Shown here: positions 36,005 through 45,297 of the stretch, piece after piece
Numbering within the stretch: the first letter of the stretch is position 1
Layout of the letters: each line of letters opens with the position of its first letter
From: Dyadobacter subterraneus
GTDB taxonomy: Bacteria > Bacteroidota > Bacteroidia > Cytophagales > Spirosomataceae
Assembly: GCF_015221875.1 (NCBI RefSeq)
Contig: NZ_JACYGY010000001.1
Location: 5,744,501 to 5,808,500 of the forward strand
DNA: 64,000 nt
Direction: 5' to 3'
Notes under the pieces: generated by a model
The model's input: the letters and a program-made list of their open reading frames with translations, nothing else
Database searches by the model: none
What the model was told of the DNA's origin: nothing
Program-made: the position numbers and the translations under genes

Positions 36005-36067
36005 ATTTATTGATCAAAAATCTTATCGTAAGTAAAAGGGGTTTTCATAATAGTAAAACAAATTCAA

Positions 36068-36478
36068 CTAATCATCTACCGGTTTTCTTCGCATGGATTT
36101 TACATTTGACTTTCTTTGTTTTCCGGCCAGTCGTTCAAGTTTTGAAGCCAGTGTCGGGCGGGTTGCTTTTCTTTTCTTCTGAACAAAAAATGCCTGCTGG
36201 ATAAGTTTATTGAATTTCTCAACAACCTTATCCTTATTTGCCAATTGGGAACGTTCCGTTTGGTGATAAATTACCAATACATTGTCATTCGTCAGTTTGG
36301 TACTCAGCTTTTCAATAAGTATCTGTTTTTCCTCATCTGTCAGCAATGCAGAATTTGGAATATCAAACCTAAGCTCCACTTTTGTTTCTACTTTATTTAC
36401 ATTTTGCCCACCGCTCCCACCGCTTCTGGCGGTTTGAAAAACGAGCTCAGTATGTAGTTTTTCAGGGTTTATCATCAT
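36068..36478 (-). CDS. arfB: Alternative ribosome-rescue factor ArfB, peptidyl-tRNA hydrolase
   Basis: This 136-residue release-factor-like protein rescues ribosomes stalled without a stop codon by hydrolysing peptidyl-tRNA. The catalytic GGQ is at residues 23-25 in SGGSGGQNVNKVETK. The C-terminal tail is basic (KKRKATRPT, then KQRKSNVKSMRRK), as needed to enter the mRNA channel. There is no codon-recognition domain, which separates it from RF1 and RF2. Length is close to E. coli ArfB. A perfect palindrome lies 18 bases upstream of the start. Confidence 0.93.
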   Translation of the reverse strand: MMINPEKLHTELVFQTARSGGSGGQNVNKVETKVELRFDIPNSALLTDEEKQILIEKLSTKLTNDNVLVIYHQTERSQLANKDKVVEKFNKLIQQAFFVQKKRKATRPTLASKLERLAGKQRKSNVKSMRRKPVDD

Positions 36479-36779
36479 TCAATTATAAAAATGTGTTAAC
36501 ACGTGTTAATGTGTATACCAATATTACCAGTTTTTACGCTTTCAAAACGATTATAGTTCTGGTTGATTTTCGGGATTCAAGCAGCTAATAAATCATAAAT
36601 ATCTGCAAATCAAATATTTAAATTTAATTTTGTCTGAATTTATTAATCAAATTTATTTTTCAATCAGCATAAAGGAACAGTTTTATAAGATTTCCCTACT
36701 TTAAACCTGATTAAACCTGTTTCAAATTTTCATGTCAAACAATTGATTTTAAACACGAAAACTATTAATCCATACGGCC
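36479..36779. other. Intergenic region between divergent arfB and the YXWGXW-type gene
   Basis: This 301-base region contains no gene. It holds a 14-base perfect palindrome at 36496-36509 close to arfB and a TAATTTTG match to the -7 consensus at 36625-36632 on the plus strand, which is rather far from the next start. The rest is A+T rich. Confidence 0.45.
36496..36509. promoter_or_regulatory. Perfect palindrome TTAACACGTGTTAA upstream of arfB
   Basis: All 14 bases are self-complementary. It lies 18 bases before the arfB start, in the position of a repressor operator or transcript-start region. Confidence 0.4.
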
Positions 36780-38102
36780 ATGAACACCATGCATAAATTT
36801 CGGATACTGGGCTTGTCGCTTTTACTTATCGCAGGTATTTCAACCGGGGAAAAGTTACAAGCCCAGCCCGGGGTTTCTATTTCATATCAAACTTTTTACA
36901 ATGAACTGGCACCTTACGGACGCTGGATCAATACACCACAATATGGTTCGGTATGGACACCTTATGTCGATGCAGGATTTCAACCTTATGCAACAAACGG
37001 ATATTGGCAGGTTACAGAGTATGGAAATACCTGGGTTTCCGACTATGACTGGGGCTGGGCTCCCTTTCATTACGGCCGCTGGTCATATGATGATTATAAC
37101 GGCTGGTTCTGGATCCCTGGATATGAATGGGGACCTGCGTGGGTGAGCTGGCGATCAGGTGGTGGTTACTATGGCTGGGCACCGATGGGACCTGGGGTAA
37201 ATATCAACGTATCGATTAATATTCCTTCTTTCTGGTGGGTTTTTGTTCCGCAGCAATATATTTCTAGCCGTAGCTGGCACAATTACTGGGTTCCCCGTGG
37301 CGGATATAATAATATCTATGGACGCACAACGATCATCAATAACTATTATCGCAGCAACAACCGTTCTTATGTATACGGTCCAAGACGTGATGAAATTGAA
37401 CGTGTAACAAGACGTCCGGTAGAAATCCGTCAGATCGATCGTGACCGCAGAGGAATTGTGATGGGTGGCGACCGCGCGAACAGCAGAGGTTATGGTGGCA
37501 ACGCTGGCAGCTATGACAGATCGCGTTCTTATGGTTCTGATAACAGAGGAAATAATGGCTATAATAATAACGGTAGAGGAGCGAGCGATTATAATTCCGG
37601 AAACAGAAACGGTAACAATGGCCAATTTGGTAACAGATCTTATTCAGGAAATGACAACCGTGTTCCCGACAACAGAAATATGCCGGACAATAGAAGCAAC
37701 AACGGAAATAATCCTTACAATCAAAGTCAGCCAAACCGTTCCAACGAACGTTCAACACCAGACCGCGGTTATTCTGCGCCGCAAAGAAGCGCACAGGATT
37801 ATGGAAGTCAAAGACCGCAAGATCCGTCAGTTGCTTATGGAAACCGTGGTGGTGAAGCGCAACGTCAATCGCCCGCACCAGACCAAAATCGTTCCCGTTC
37901 TTACGATCAGCCATCCAATTCAGGACGCTCAGATAATTATGGCGGACAAAATCAAGGTCAGCAAAGATCCTTTGATAATGGAGCGTCAATGAGATCTAAT
38001 TCTTCTGAAAGAAGTGGTGGCGGTGAATCAAGAGGCGGTGGAAGATCTAATGAAAGTCATGGCGGTGGCGGATCAGAAAGAGGTAGCCGTTCTCCAAGAT
38101 AA
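36780..38102 (+). CDS. Secreted Trp/Tyr-rich protein with low-complexity Asn/Gly/Arg/Ser tail
   Basis: This 440-residue protein has a signal peptide (residues 1-29, ending LQAQPG). Residues 35-150 hold repeated aromatic units such as YGRW, DWGWAPFHYGRW, GWFWIPGYEWGP and YGWAPMGPG, resembling the YXWGXW/DUF6600 type of repeat protein. The C-terminal half from about residue 205 is low complexity, rich in Asn, Gly, Ser, Arg and Gln, and probably disordered. It is predicted to be periplasmic or surface exposed; no activity is known. Two other frames stay open across the tail, but this is caused by the biased composition. A terminator follows. Confidence 0.82.
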   Translation: MNTMHKFRILGLSLLLIAGISTGEKLQAQPGVSISYQTFYNELAPYGRWINTPQYGSVWTPYVDAGFQPYATNGYWQVTEYGNTWVSDYDWGWAPFHYGRWSYDDYNGWFWIPGYEWGPAWVSWRSGGGYYGWAPMGPGVNINVSINIPSFWWVFVPQQYISSRSWHNYWVPRGGYNNIYGRTTIINNYYRSNNRSYVYGPRRDEIERVTRRPVEIRQIDRDRRGIVMGGDRANSRGYGGNAGSYDRSRSYGSDNRGNNGYNNNGRGASDYNSGNRNGNNGQFGNRSYSGNDNRVPDNRNMPDNRSNNGNNPYNQSQPNRSNERSTPDRGYSAPQRSAQDYGSQRPQDPSVAYGNRGGEAQRQSPAPDQNRSRSYDQPSNSGRSDNYGGQNQGQQRSFDNGASMRSNSSERSGGGESRGGGRSNESHGGGGSERGSRSPR

Positions 38103-38119
38103 TTTTAAATTTGTAGTAT

Positions 38120-38165
38120 AAAAATGCTCTTCGGAAGATTTTATAGTCTTCTGAAGAGCATTTTT
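38120..38165 (+). terminator. Intrinsic terminator
   Basis: A 19-base stem (38120-38138 with 38147-38165, one G-T wobble) with an AATGCTCTTC core ends in TTTTT. It ends transcription of the aromatic-repeat protein gene. Confidence 0.85.
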
Positions 38166-38274
38166 AGTAATTAATAAGTATATCGATGTACCATTTTAAC
38201 TTTTATTTAATATTCAAATTTAAAGGAATTGTATTAATTTTAACATAGTTCCAAACCTAAGCATCTCGTTTTTA

Positions 38275-39294
38275 ATGGAAATCCAGTTTGATATTGAGTT
38301 TAAGGAAAGTGCGCCAAAGTATATGCAGATTATCAAATCGCTGCTGTTAGCTATTGGCAAGGGAAAACTGAAAAGAGGAGATAAAATACCGTCTATCAAT
38401 CAGTTGAGTGAGGAATACTTACTTTCGAGAGATACTGTTGAGAAGGCTTACCGTCATTTAATAAAAGATGGGGTTTTGGTGTCGGTTCGGGGAAAAGGAT
38501 ATTTTATCAACCGCGTTGATATTGAAACAACTTCAAGAATATTACTGGTTTTCAACAAAATAAGCAATTATAAAAAACAGATTTATAATGCTTTTGTTGA
38601 AAATGTTGGTCGAAACATGATCGTTGATCTGCACATTCATCACTCCAATATCAATATTTTTTCCAATCTGATAAAAAACAGTTTGGGAGAATATGATTAC
38701 TATGTGATCATGCCCCATTTTTACGACAATGAAGATGAGGCTGCGAAAATATTAAAATTGATCCCGGCAGAGAAACTGATTTTGCTGGATAAGGACGTAG
38801 ACATTGATAACCGGAAACATTCGGCCGTTCACCAGAATTTCGAAAAAGATATTCTTTGTGCGCTTAACGAAGCAAATGACCTGCTGAAAGTTTACAAAAA
38901 GCTGATCCTTATTTTTCCAACCCTGATTCCTTATCCAAAGGAAATCATCAAAGGCTTCCGTCTGTTTTGCATTCAGCAGCAATTTGAATTTGATATTATG
39001 TTTGAAACCGAGGAAAATACCAAAGTTATCAAAGACGCAGCTTATGTTGTAATCGAAGAAACTGATCTGGTTAACCTCATCAAAAAATGCCGTGAACAGC
39101 ATCTGGTTGTCGGAAAGGATGTTGGGATAATATCTTATAATGAAACGCCGCTAAAAGAAATTCTTTTGGACGGAATTACCACAATCTCAACCGATCATGA
39201 GCAAATGGGAAAAACGGCGGCGAGATTGGTGATGGAAAACAAAACGGAGATTATCAAAAATCCCTTTACACTGATCAGAAGAAAATCGTTATAA
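38275..39294 (+). CDS. GntR-type transcriptional regulator with sugar-binding-like domain
   Basis: This 339-residue regulator has a GntR winged helix-turn-helix at about residues 10-78, visible as SAPKYMQIIKSL, LKRGDKIPSINQLSEEY and SRDTVEKAYRHL. Residues 85-339 form a periplasmic-binding-protein-like effector domain, ending in the LacI-style QMGKTAARLVME segment. It is convergent with the rhamnose genes, so it is a likely regulator of them with a rhamnose-pathway sugar as effector, but this is inference from position. Its own leader has no strong operator-like repeat. Confidence 0.87.
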   Translation: MEIQFDIEFKESAPKYMQIIKSLLLAIGKGKLKRGDKIPSINQLSEEYLLSRDTVEKAYRHLIKDGVLVSVRGKGYFINRVDIETTSRILLVFNKISNYKKQIYNAFVENVGRNMIVDLHIHHSNINIFSNLIKNSLGEYDYYVIMPHFYDNEDEAAKILKLIPAEKLILLDKDVDIDNRKHSAVHQNFEKDILCALNEANDLLKVYKKLILIFPTLIPYPKEIIKGFRLFCIQQQFEFDIMFETEENTKVIKDAAYVVIEETDLVNLIKKCREQHLVVGKDVGIISYNETPLKEILLDGITTISTDHEQMGKTAARLVMENKTEIIKNPFTLIRRKSL

Positions 39295-39298
39295 AAAA

Positions 39299-39336
39299 TG
39301 TCATTCCAAGGTATCAGTGGACACCTTAGAATGACA
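39299..39336. terminator. Bidirectional terminator
   Basis: TGTCATTCCAAGGT at 39299-39312 pairs with ACCTTAGAATGACA at 39323-39336 with one mismatch. It lies between the convergent regulator and rhamnose isomerase genes. Confidence 0.75.
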
Positions 39337-39352
39337 AATGTATTTTGTATTA

Positions 39353-40636
39353 TTAAAGACCAGTCGCTACGGTTACCAAACCGCGTTCTGAAATCAATCC
39401 GTTTCTTACTTTCAAATCTCTGAAAAGTCCGATTGGGTCAAGCGAACCTCCGCTATGCAGCATCGCTTCGCGAACTAACGGACGAACATCTGTTCTGAAT
39501 GCATTTTGTAATAATTGCTGAGCCAAAACAACATCATTTTCTCCTCTTGCGATTTCCAGTTTTTTGCTGTCCAAAATCAACGCCTGGGCATATGACAAAA
39601 GAATTGCTTCAACCGATTGAAGTAAATCTTCCAAAGGATCTTTTACATTATGACTTGCATCGATCATCCAGGCGAAACCGTCGCTGCCTTTTCCGGCACG
39701 TTTCATTCCTTCAACCAATTCCACAAAAATCAGGAAAAGCATATACGGTCTGATACTGCCAACGGTTAAGTCATCATCTCCGTATTTGGAATCGTTAAAA
39801 TGGAAACCAGCCAGACGGCCTTCCATCATCAACGTTGCTACAATTTGCTCAATATTCGCGTTTGGCAAATGATGACCCAGATCAACCAGAACATCCGCTT
39901 TGGGGCCTAGTTTTTGGCAAAACAATAATGAGCTTCCCCAATCCTGAATTACGGTTGAATAGAAATTCGGTTCATATGCTTTGTATTCCACAAAAACTTT
40001 CCAATCGTCCGGTAGCGCCGCATAAATTTCCTGCAACGATTCCAGCGTATTTTGAAACGCCTTTACAAAATTGGATTGTCCTGGAAAACATGACCCGTCA
40101 GAAAGCCAGATCGACAAAGCTTTCGACCCTAAATCTTTTCCGTATTTAATTACTTCAATATTATGATCAACAGCCTGCTTACGCACTTTTGGATCCACAT
40201 GTGAAAGTGAACCATATTTATACGACAACTCCTGATTTTTCTGATCCTGGAATGTATTGGAATTTACGGCATCAAATTTCAGATCAAGCGAGGAGGCTAG
40301 TTGAATCATCGCATTTGCATCGGTTGGGATATCCCATGGAATGTGTAAAGAAATTGATCCGCTTGAACGGTTCAACGCGTGCAAAATTCCAACATCTTCA
40401 ATTTTTTCTTCCAACGAACCAGGTTCACCAGCACCTGAAAAACGACCAAAACGGGTTCCGCCGGTTCCCAAAGCCCAGCTTGGAATTGCTACTTGAAATG
40501 CCTGCAAAGTTTTTACAATCGCATTGGCATCAATACCCTGTTCTCCCAGTTGTTCTTTAAGAAAAATGAACTGATTGTTATGTTTGCCCAACAAACCTTC
40601 GTTATGCTGATCAATCCGATATTGTTCTATTTTCAT
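39353..40636 (-). CDS. rhaI: L-rhamnose isomerase, TIM-barrel type
   Basis: This 427-residue cytoplasmic isomerase converts L-rhamnose to L-rhamnulose. It is the type found in Rhizobium and Pseudomonas stutzeri rather than the E. coli RhaA type. Blocks that would carry the metal and substrate residues are FVEYKAYEP (Glu), VLVDLGHHLPN (Asp, His) and GFHFNDSKYGDDD (His, Asp). IPSWALGTGGTRFGRF near residue 52 is the usual N-terminal signature. The neighbouring aldolase/dehydrogenase fusion supports the rhamnose assignment. It is downstream of rhaD on the same strand, separated by 126 bases with a hairpin. Activity on other sugars is possible. Confidence 0.87.
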   Translation of the reverse strand: MKIEQYRIDQHNEGLLGKHNNQFIFLKEQLGEQGIDANAIVKTLQAFQVAIPSWALGTGGTRFGRFSGAGEPGSLEEKIEDVGILHALNRSSGSISLHIPWDIPTDANAMIQLASSLDLKFDAVNSNTFQDQKNQELSYKYGSLSHVDPKVRKQAVDHNIEVIKYGKDLGSKALSIWLSDGSCFPGQSNFVKAFQNTLESLQEIYAALPDDWKVFVEYKAYEPNFYSTVIQDWGSSLLFCQKLGPKADVLVDLGHHLPNANIEQIVATLMMEGRLAGFHFNDSKYGDDDLTVGSIRPYMLFLIFVELVEGMKRAGKGSDGFAWMIDASHNVKDPLEDLLQSVEAILLSYAQALILDSKKLEIARGENDVVLAQQLLQNAFRTDVRPLVREAMLHSGGSLDPIGLFRDLKVRNGLISERGLVTVATGL

Positions 40637-40709
40637 CTTTTTAGCATTAAAGATTTTGAAATAAGCCGGATAAAAACGGCTTCGGAAATTGGAATATCAC
40701 TATAAAAAG

Positions 40710-40750
40710 AAAGCTGTGTCAAAAGCAGAATCTACTTTTAACACAGCTTT
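40710..40750 (-). terminator. Hairpin between rhaD and rhaI
   Basis: AAAGCTGTGTCAAAAG at 40710-40725 pairs with CTTTTAACACAGCTTT at 40735-40750 with one mismatch. On the minus strand it follows rhaD by 13 bases and is followed by a short T-rich stretch, so it may partly end the rhaD transcript before rhaI. Confidence 0.65.
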
Positions 40751-40762
40751 TAATTTCAAATA

Positions 40763-42886
40763 CTAGCGAACAAATGCGGCAGGAACACCACCGTCAATAT
40801 TCAGAACATTTCCGGTACTTTTTCCCAGCAATCCGCCAACGAATACGAAAACTCCGTTTGCTATATCTTCTGTATGAATTTCAGCATTCAGAACCGTCCG
40901 TTTTGCATAGTAAGCCGGCAATTCTTCGATTTTGATACCGTAAGCTTTTGCGCGTCCGGCTGCCCAGCCACTTTCCCAGATTTTACTTCCGGAAATCACG
41001 GCATCAGGGTTGACAATATTGACACGGATTTTGTCACCGCCCAATTCTGCTGCCAAAAGTCGGGACATGTGCTGCTGCGCCGCTTTTGCAGTTCCGTAAG
41101 CCACGTTATTTGGTCCGGAAACCAGTCCGTTTTTACTTGCAATATTGATGATATCACCGCCCAGCCCTTGCTGACGCATAATAGCCACAGCTTCCTGAGA
41201 AACAAGGAACTGACCTTTTACCAAAACATCCTGCAAAATATCCCAGTCCTTAATGGTTGTTTCAGCAAGCGGCTTTGAAATAGAAAGCCCGGCGCAGTTT
41301 ACAACGATATCAACACCACCGAATTTCAGTTTTGTAACGTGAAAAGCTGCATTAATCTGATCTACTTCCAGAACGTTTGCATTGGCAGTAGCTGAGAAAT
41401 CTTTTCCGAATTTACTATCAAATTCACTTTTAGTTTCGGCAAGTGCTTTGTCATCAATATCAGAAATCACTACGCAAGCACCTTCTTCCAGGAATTTCTG
41501 AGCAATTGCTTTTCCAATGCCACCAGATCCACCCGTAACGATAGCTACTTTGCGAGAAAGTGATTTTTCTTTCGGCATACGCTGCAATTTCGCTTCTTCA
41601 AGCAACCAGTATTCAATATCGAAAGCTTCCTGTTCCGGTAGAGAAACGTAAGATGAAACCGCTTCCGCGCCTTTCATTACATTGATTGCATTGGTATAAA
41701 ATTCAGCCGCAACACGAGCAGTTTGTTTGTCTTTTGCAAAAGAGAACATACCAACGCCAGGGTACAAAATAATAACCGGATTCGGGTCACGAACGGCCGG
41801 ACTGTTGTCATGTTTACAACGATCGTAATAAGCCTGATAATTGGCACGATACGCTTCGAACTGCGGACGGATATGATCTAAAATAGCTGTTGCATCTGAT
41901 GCCAGAACTTCCGCAGGAAGGTCAAGAACCAACGGACGGATTTTCGTACGAAGAAAGTGATCCGGGCAACTTGTTCCAAGCGGAGCCAGTTTATCCAGAT
42001 CATTGCTATTGATAAATTCCAAAACGCGTGAATCATCAGTAAAATGTCCCACCATCGTCTGACGGTCAGAAGCAAGACCTCTCAGGTAAGGATTCAGCTG
42101 ACCAGCTACTTCCAGACGACGATCCGCTGCAAGACTTTCTTGTTTGGCACCTCCAAAAACAGGACGTTTTATACCGTAGTTTTCTTCAAGATAAGCAGAT
42201 GCCTGTTCAATTGTATTCAGGGTATTGATATATGATTCGTAGGCTGTATCACCCCAGGTAAATAATCCGTGGCCACCCAAAACGATTCCACGAATTCCCG
42301 GATTGTCAGCAAGCGTCTTTTCCAGTTTCAACCCAAGGTCAAAACCAGGACGTTGCCAAGGCACCCACGCCAGTTCACCTTTAAATAATTCTTTTGTAAT
42401 GGCTTCACCTTCTTTCGAAGCTGCGATTGCAATTAACGCATCAGGGTGTAAGTGATCGATATGTTTGAAAGGGAGCAGTCCGTGTAACGGCGTATCGATA
42501 GACGGTGCTTTGGATTTAAGATCATAAATACAATGATTGAAAAGCTCAACCATTTCATCTTCAAATTCAAGGCCACGATATATATTTTTCAATGCATGCA
42601 GACGGTTTTGATAAAGACCGGCAAGACCGCTTCTTTTCAAAGTACCAATATCACCGCCAGAGCCTTTGATCCACATCACTTCAACAGGATTTCCCGTCAA
42701 CGGATCTTTTTCTATGGTTTTGCAGCTGGTATTTCCACCTGCATAGTTAGTAAGACGAAGATCCGCTCCTAATAAATTGGAACGATATAAAAGTAATTCC
42801 ACCTGGTCATCACCAAGGGAAGCTGCTTTCGCATCATCCCATAAATAGCTCACATACTTGTACTGCTCTGCTGTTGAACTGCTCAT
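40763..42886 (-). CDS. rhaD: Bifunctional rhamnulose-1-phosphate aldolase/short-chain dehydrogenase
   Basis: This 707-residue fusion splits rhamnulose-1-phosphate to DHAP and L-lactaldehyde and then acts on the lactaldehyde. Residues 1 to about 420 are a class II aldolase/adducin-type domain, with GGNTSCKTIEKDP, the zinc-site HIDHLHPD and VLGGHGLFTWG. Residues about 433-707 are a short-chain dehydrogenase with the TGGSGGIG loop and an intact YGTAK motif (Tyr597, Lys601). This architecture is the known RhaD aldolase-alcohol dehydrogenase family. It is the upstream gene of the rhamnose pair. No rhamnulokinase gene lies in the window, so it must be encoded elsewhere. Confidence 0.94.
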   Translation of the reverse strand: MSSSTAEQYKYVSYLWDDAKAASLGDDQVELLLYRSNLLGADLRLTNYAGGNTSCKTIEKDPLTGNPVEVMWIKGSGGDIGTLKRSGLAGLYQNRLHALKNIYRGLEFEDEMVELFNHCIYDLKSKAPSIDTPLHGLLPFKHIDHLHPDALIAIAASKEGEAITKELFKGELAWVPWQRPGFDLGLKLEKTLADNPGIRGIVLGGHGLFTWGDTAYESYINTLNTIEQASAYLEENYGIKRPVFGGAKQESLAADRRLEVAGQLNPYLRGLASDRQTMVGHFTDDSRVLEFINSNDLDKLAPLGTSCPDHFLRTKIRPLVLDLPAEVLASDATAILDHIRPQFEAYRANYQAYYDRCKHDNSPAVRDPNPVIILYPGVGMFSFAKDKQTARVAAEFYTNAINVMKGAEAVSSYVSLPEQEAFDIEYWLLEEAKLQRMPKEKSLSRKVAIVTGGSGGIGKAIAQKFLEEGACVVISDIDDKALAETKSEFDSKFGKDFSATANANVLEVDQINAAFHVTKLKFGGVDIVVNCAGLSISKPLAETTIKDWDILQDVLVKGQFLVSQEAVAIMRQQGLGGDIINIASKNGLVSGPNNVAYGTAKAAQQHMSRLLAAELGGDKIRVNIVNPDAVISGSKIWESGWAAGRAKAYGIKIEELPAYYAKRTVLNAEIHTEDIANGVFVFVGGLLGKSTGNVLNIDGGVPAAFVR

Positions 42887-43006
42887 ATTATTTTGTTTTT
42901 AAGATCGCTTTTAAGTTAGAATTTCAGAATGAGTAAGGTTTTTCTATGTCAGCCATTTCACTTCTAATTTACAATACAAGATTAGAAAACTTAGGTTTGC
43001 GTACCG

Positions 43007-43030
43007 TCCTGTGGTATCCTGCACACAGGA
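43007..43030. promoter_or_regulatory. Candidate operator upstream of rhaD
   Basis: TCCTGTG at 43007-43013 and CACAGGA at 43024-43030 are perfect 7-base inverted half sites around a 10-base spacer. The 24-base element is about 120 bases upstream of the rhaD start and has the form of a dimeric regulator site, possibly for the nearby GntR-type protein. Confidence 0.45.
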
Positions 43031-43067
43031 ATTATATAAGTCTTTCTGGTAACAATTCTAATTAGAA

Positions 43068-43095
43068 GAGCCGCAACAAATATTTGTAGCGGCTC
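43068..43095 (-). terminator. Hairpin downstream of the prolyl oligopeptidase gene
   Basis: GAGCCGC at 43068-43074 pairs with GCGGCTC at 43089-43095, and the pairing continues inward through ACAAATA/TATTTGT after one A-A mismatch. It lies about 90 bases past the oligopeptidase stop, without a strong T run. Confidence 0.4.
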
Positions 43096-43185
43096 AATTA
43101 AAATTCTGTTTTATTAAAAATTAGTTTTGAATTACCACTTTTCTGGTCTCTTCGCCGACTTTTAAGATAAAAAAACAAATAAAAT

Positions 43186-45297
43186 TTACTTCCAGCTCAA
43201 CCCCATATTATAAAACAAAAACGCATAAATATCCGCCTGTGTTTCCAGAGCTTTCTTGGTGTTACTGGCTCCATGTCCGGAATTGGTGTCAATCCTAATT
43301 AAAAGCGGATTGGTTGAAGATGCTCCCGCTTTTTCCTGTAATTCCGCTGCATACTTAAATGAATGTGCAGGAACTACACGGTCGTCGTGATCGGCGGTTG
43401 TGATCATAGTTGCCGGATAATTCACGCCCGTTTTGATATTGTGTAATGGAGAATAAGCATAAATCGCTTTAAATTCATCTGCATTATCGCTGCTTCCATA
43501 GTCTGCAATCCAGTTCCAGCCGATTGTAAATTTGTGAAAACGAAGCATATCCATTACCCCAACGGCCGGAAAAGCTACTTTGAATAATTCCGGACGCTGG
43601 TTCATAACCGCACCAACCAGCAAACCGCCGTTTGATCCACCCTGAATCGCCAGACGTGCCGGAGAAGTATATTTCTCTTTAATTAAAAACTCAGCAGCAG
43701 CTATAAAATCGTCGAAAACATTCTGCTTTTTCAACTTCATTCCCTGCTCATGCCATTTTTCGCCATACTCACTTCCTCCGCGCAAATTAGCCTGAACAAA
43801 CACACCGCCCTGATCTAAAAATGGTATACGTGTGGGACTAAACGCAGGTGTCAGGCTAATGTTAAATCCACCATAACCATACAGAATCGTCGGATTTGAT
43901 CCGTCGAGTTTCAAACCTTTTTTGTAAGTGATAAAAGCCGGGATTTTTGTTCCGTCTTTGCTTGGATAAAATACTTGCTTGGTTTCATAATCCTGTGGCT
44001 TGAATGAAACTTCCGGCTCACGGAAAACAGCGCTTTTTTTCGAGGCTATCTCATACCTGAATATTGTAGGCGTATAATTGAAAGATGTGTAAGTATAAAA
44101 AACAAAGGTATCTCCCCTTTCTCCTCCAAAACCGCCGACAGTACCAAGACCAGGCAACTGTACTTCATTTTCAAGTTTTCCCTTCATATCATAAACATAA
44201 ACTCTGGAGGTCACATCTTTGGAATAGGACACAAATAATTTCCCACCAGCTGTACCTGCACCCTGTAATGGTTCCGGTTTTTCAGGTAAGAATGGCTTCC
44301 AGCTTTTTGTTTTCGATTCAAAAAACAAAATTTTGCTGTTAGGCGCATTTTCATTTGTTTCAACCAAAAATCCGCCATCCACATTTTCAACCACACCAAA
44401 ACTGAAATCAGTAATTTCTTCCTTTATAGCGGTGAATTTGTTTTCTCCTTTTCCCATAACCCACAATCCATTCCCGTCTTTGCCTTTTCCACGATCACTT
44501 ACAGATAAAATGGCATATTGTTCATCCTCTGTTGTGCCTACGGTGTGAAAACGCTGTCCGTTGGCTGCATCTTCATAAATCAGTTTATCAGAAGATTGTT
44601 CTGTCCCAACCTGATGATAGAAAACCTGATGATTTTCATTTTTGGCAGCCAGTGCACTTCCTTCCGGTTTTGGATAACGGCTGTAATAAAAACCATCACC
44701 CTGCCAGGCAGCGCCGGAAATTTTCACCCATTCAACTTTATCCGAAAGTATTTTCAGGGTTTTCATATCCATCACCTGATATTCCTGCCAGTCAGAGCCA
44801 CCTTTGGAAAAACCAAGAACGGCGTGATTTCCATTTTTTGATAAACTAAAAACGGTCAACCTTGTAGTTCCGTCTGTTGAAAGTTTGTTTGGATCAAGGA
44901 CAACTTCCGGTGTTCCGTTTAAACCATTTTGTCTGTAAAGTACGGACTGGTTTTGCAAACCATCATTTTTATAAAAATAAAAAAAGTCGCCTTTCTTGGT
45001 CGGAGCCGAATATTTTGGATAGTTGTAAGCTTTTTCCAAATCCGTAAATATCTTCCCTTTGAAAGGTATTTTATCAAGATATTCAAAAGTGACAGCGTTT
45101 TCAGCTTTTACCCAAGCCGCAGTTTCCAGTGAGCGATCATCTTCAAGCCAGTGATAAGGATCCGAAACTTTTGTACCGTGGTAATCCTCAACATGATCTA
45201 TCTGATTTGTTTTTGGATAATTTATTTTCTGAGCCGAGCCATTTGCAGCTATTAAAGTGGCGGTAATTACAGTCATTCCAAAAAATTTAATTGTCAT
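43186..45297 (-). CDS. Secreted prolyl oligopeptidase, family S9A
   Basis: This 703-residue serine peptidase cuts short peptides after proline. It has a signal peptide (residues 1-22, ending NGSAQ), which places it in the periplasm. An N-terminal beta-propeller covers roughly residues 80-430. The alpha/beta-hydrolase domain has catalytic Ser555 in GGSNGGLL, the Asp in DHDDRVVP and the His in SGHGAS. Length and motif order match bacterial prolyl endopeptidases such as that of Elizabethkingia meningoseptica. It is a single gene, divergent from the histidine kinase. Confidence 0.94.
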   Translation of the reverse strand: MTIKFFGMTVITATLIAANGSAQKINYPKTNQIDHVEDYHGTKVSDPYHWLEDDRSLETAAWVKAENAVTFEYLDKIPFKGKIFTDLEKAYNYPKYSAPTKKGDFFYFYKNDGLQNQSVLYRQNGLNGTPEVVLDPNKLSTDGTTRLTVFSLSKNGNHAVLGFSKGGSDWQEYQVMDMKTLKILSDKVEWVKISGAAWQGDGFYYSRYPKPEGSALAAKNENHQVFYHQVGTEQSSDKLIYEDAANGQRFHTVGTTEDEQYAILSVSDRGKGKDGNGLWVMGKGENKFTAIKEEITDFSFGVVENVDGGFLVETNENAPNSKILFFESKTKSWKPFLPEKPEPLQGAGTAGGKLFVSYSKDVTSRVYVYDMKGKLENEVQLPGLGTVGGFGGERGDTFVFYTYTSFNYTPTIFRYEIASKKSAVFREPEVSFKPQDYETKQVFYPSKDGTKIPAFITYKKGLKLDGSNPTILYGYGGFNISLTPAFSPTRIPFLDQGGVFVQANLRGGSEYGEKWHEQGMKLKKQNVFDDFIAAAEFLIKEKYTSPARLAIQGGSNGGLLVGAVMNQRPELFKVAFPAVGVMDMLRFHKFTIGWNWIADYGSSDNADEFKAIYAYSPLHNIKTGVNYPATMITTADHDDRVVPAHSFKYAAELQEKAGASSTNPLLIRIDTNSGHGASNTKKALETQADIYAFLFYNMGLSWK

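Noticed and set aside
37336..37992. Long open frames on both strands across the tail of the aromatic-repeat gene
   Set aside because: They arise from the biased Asn/Gly/Arg/Ser codons of the real gene; their products are low-complexity with no start context.
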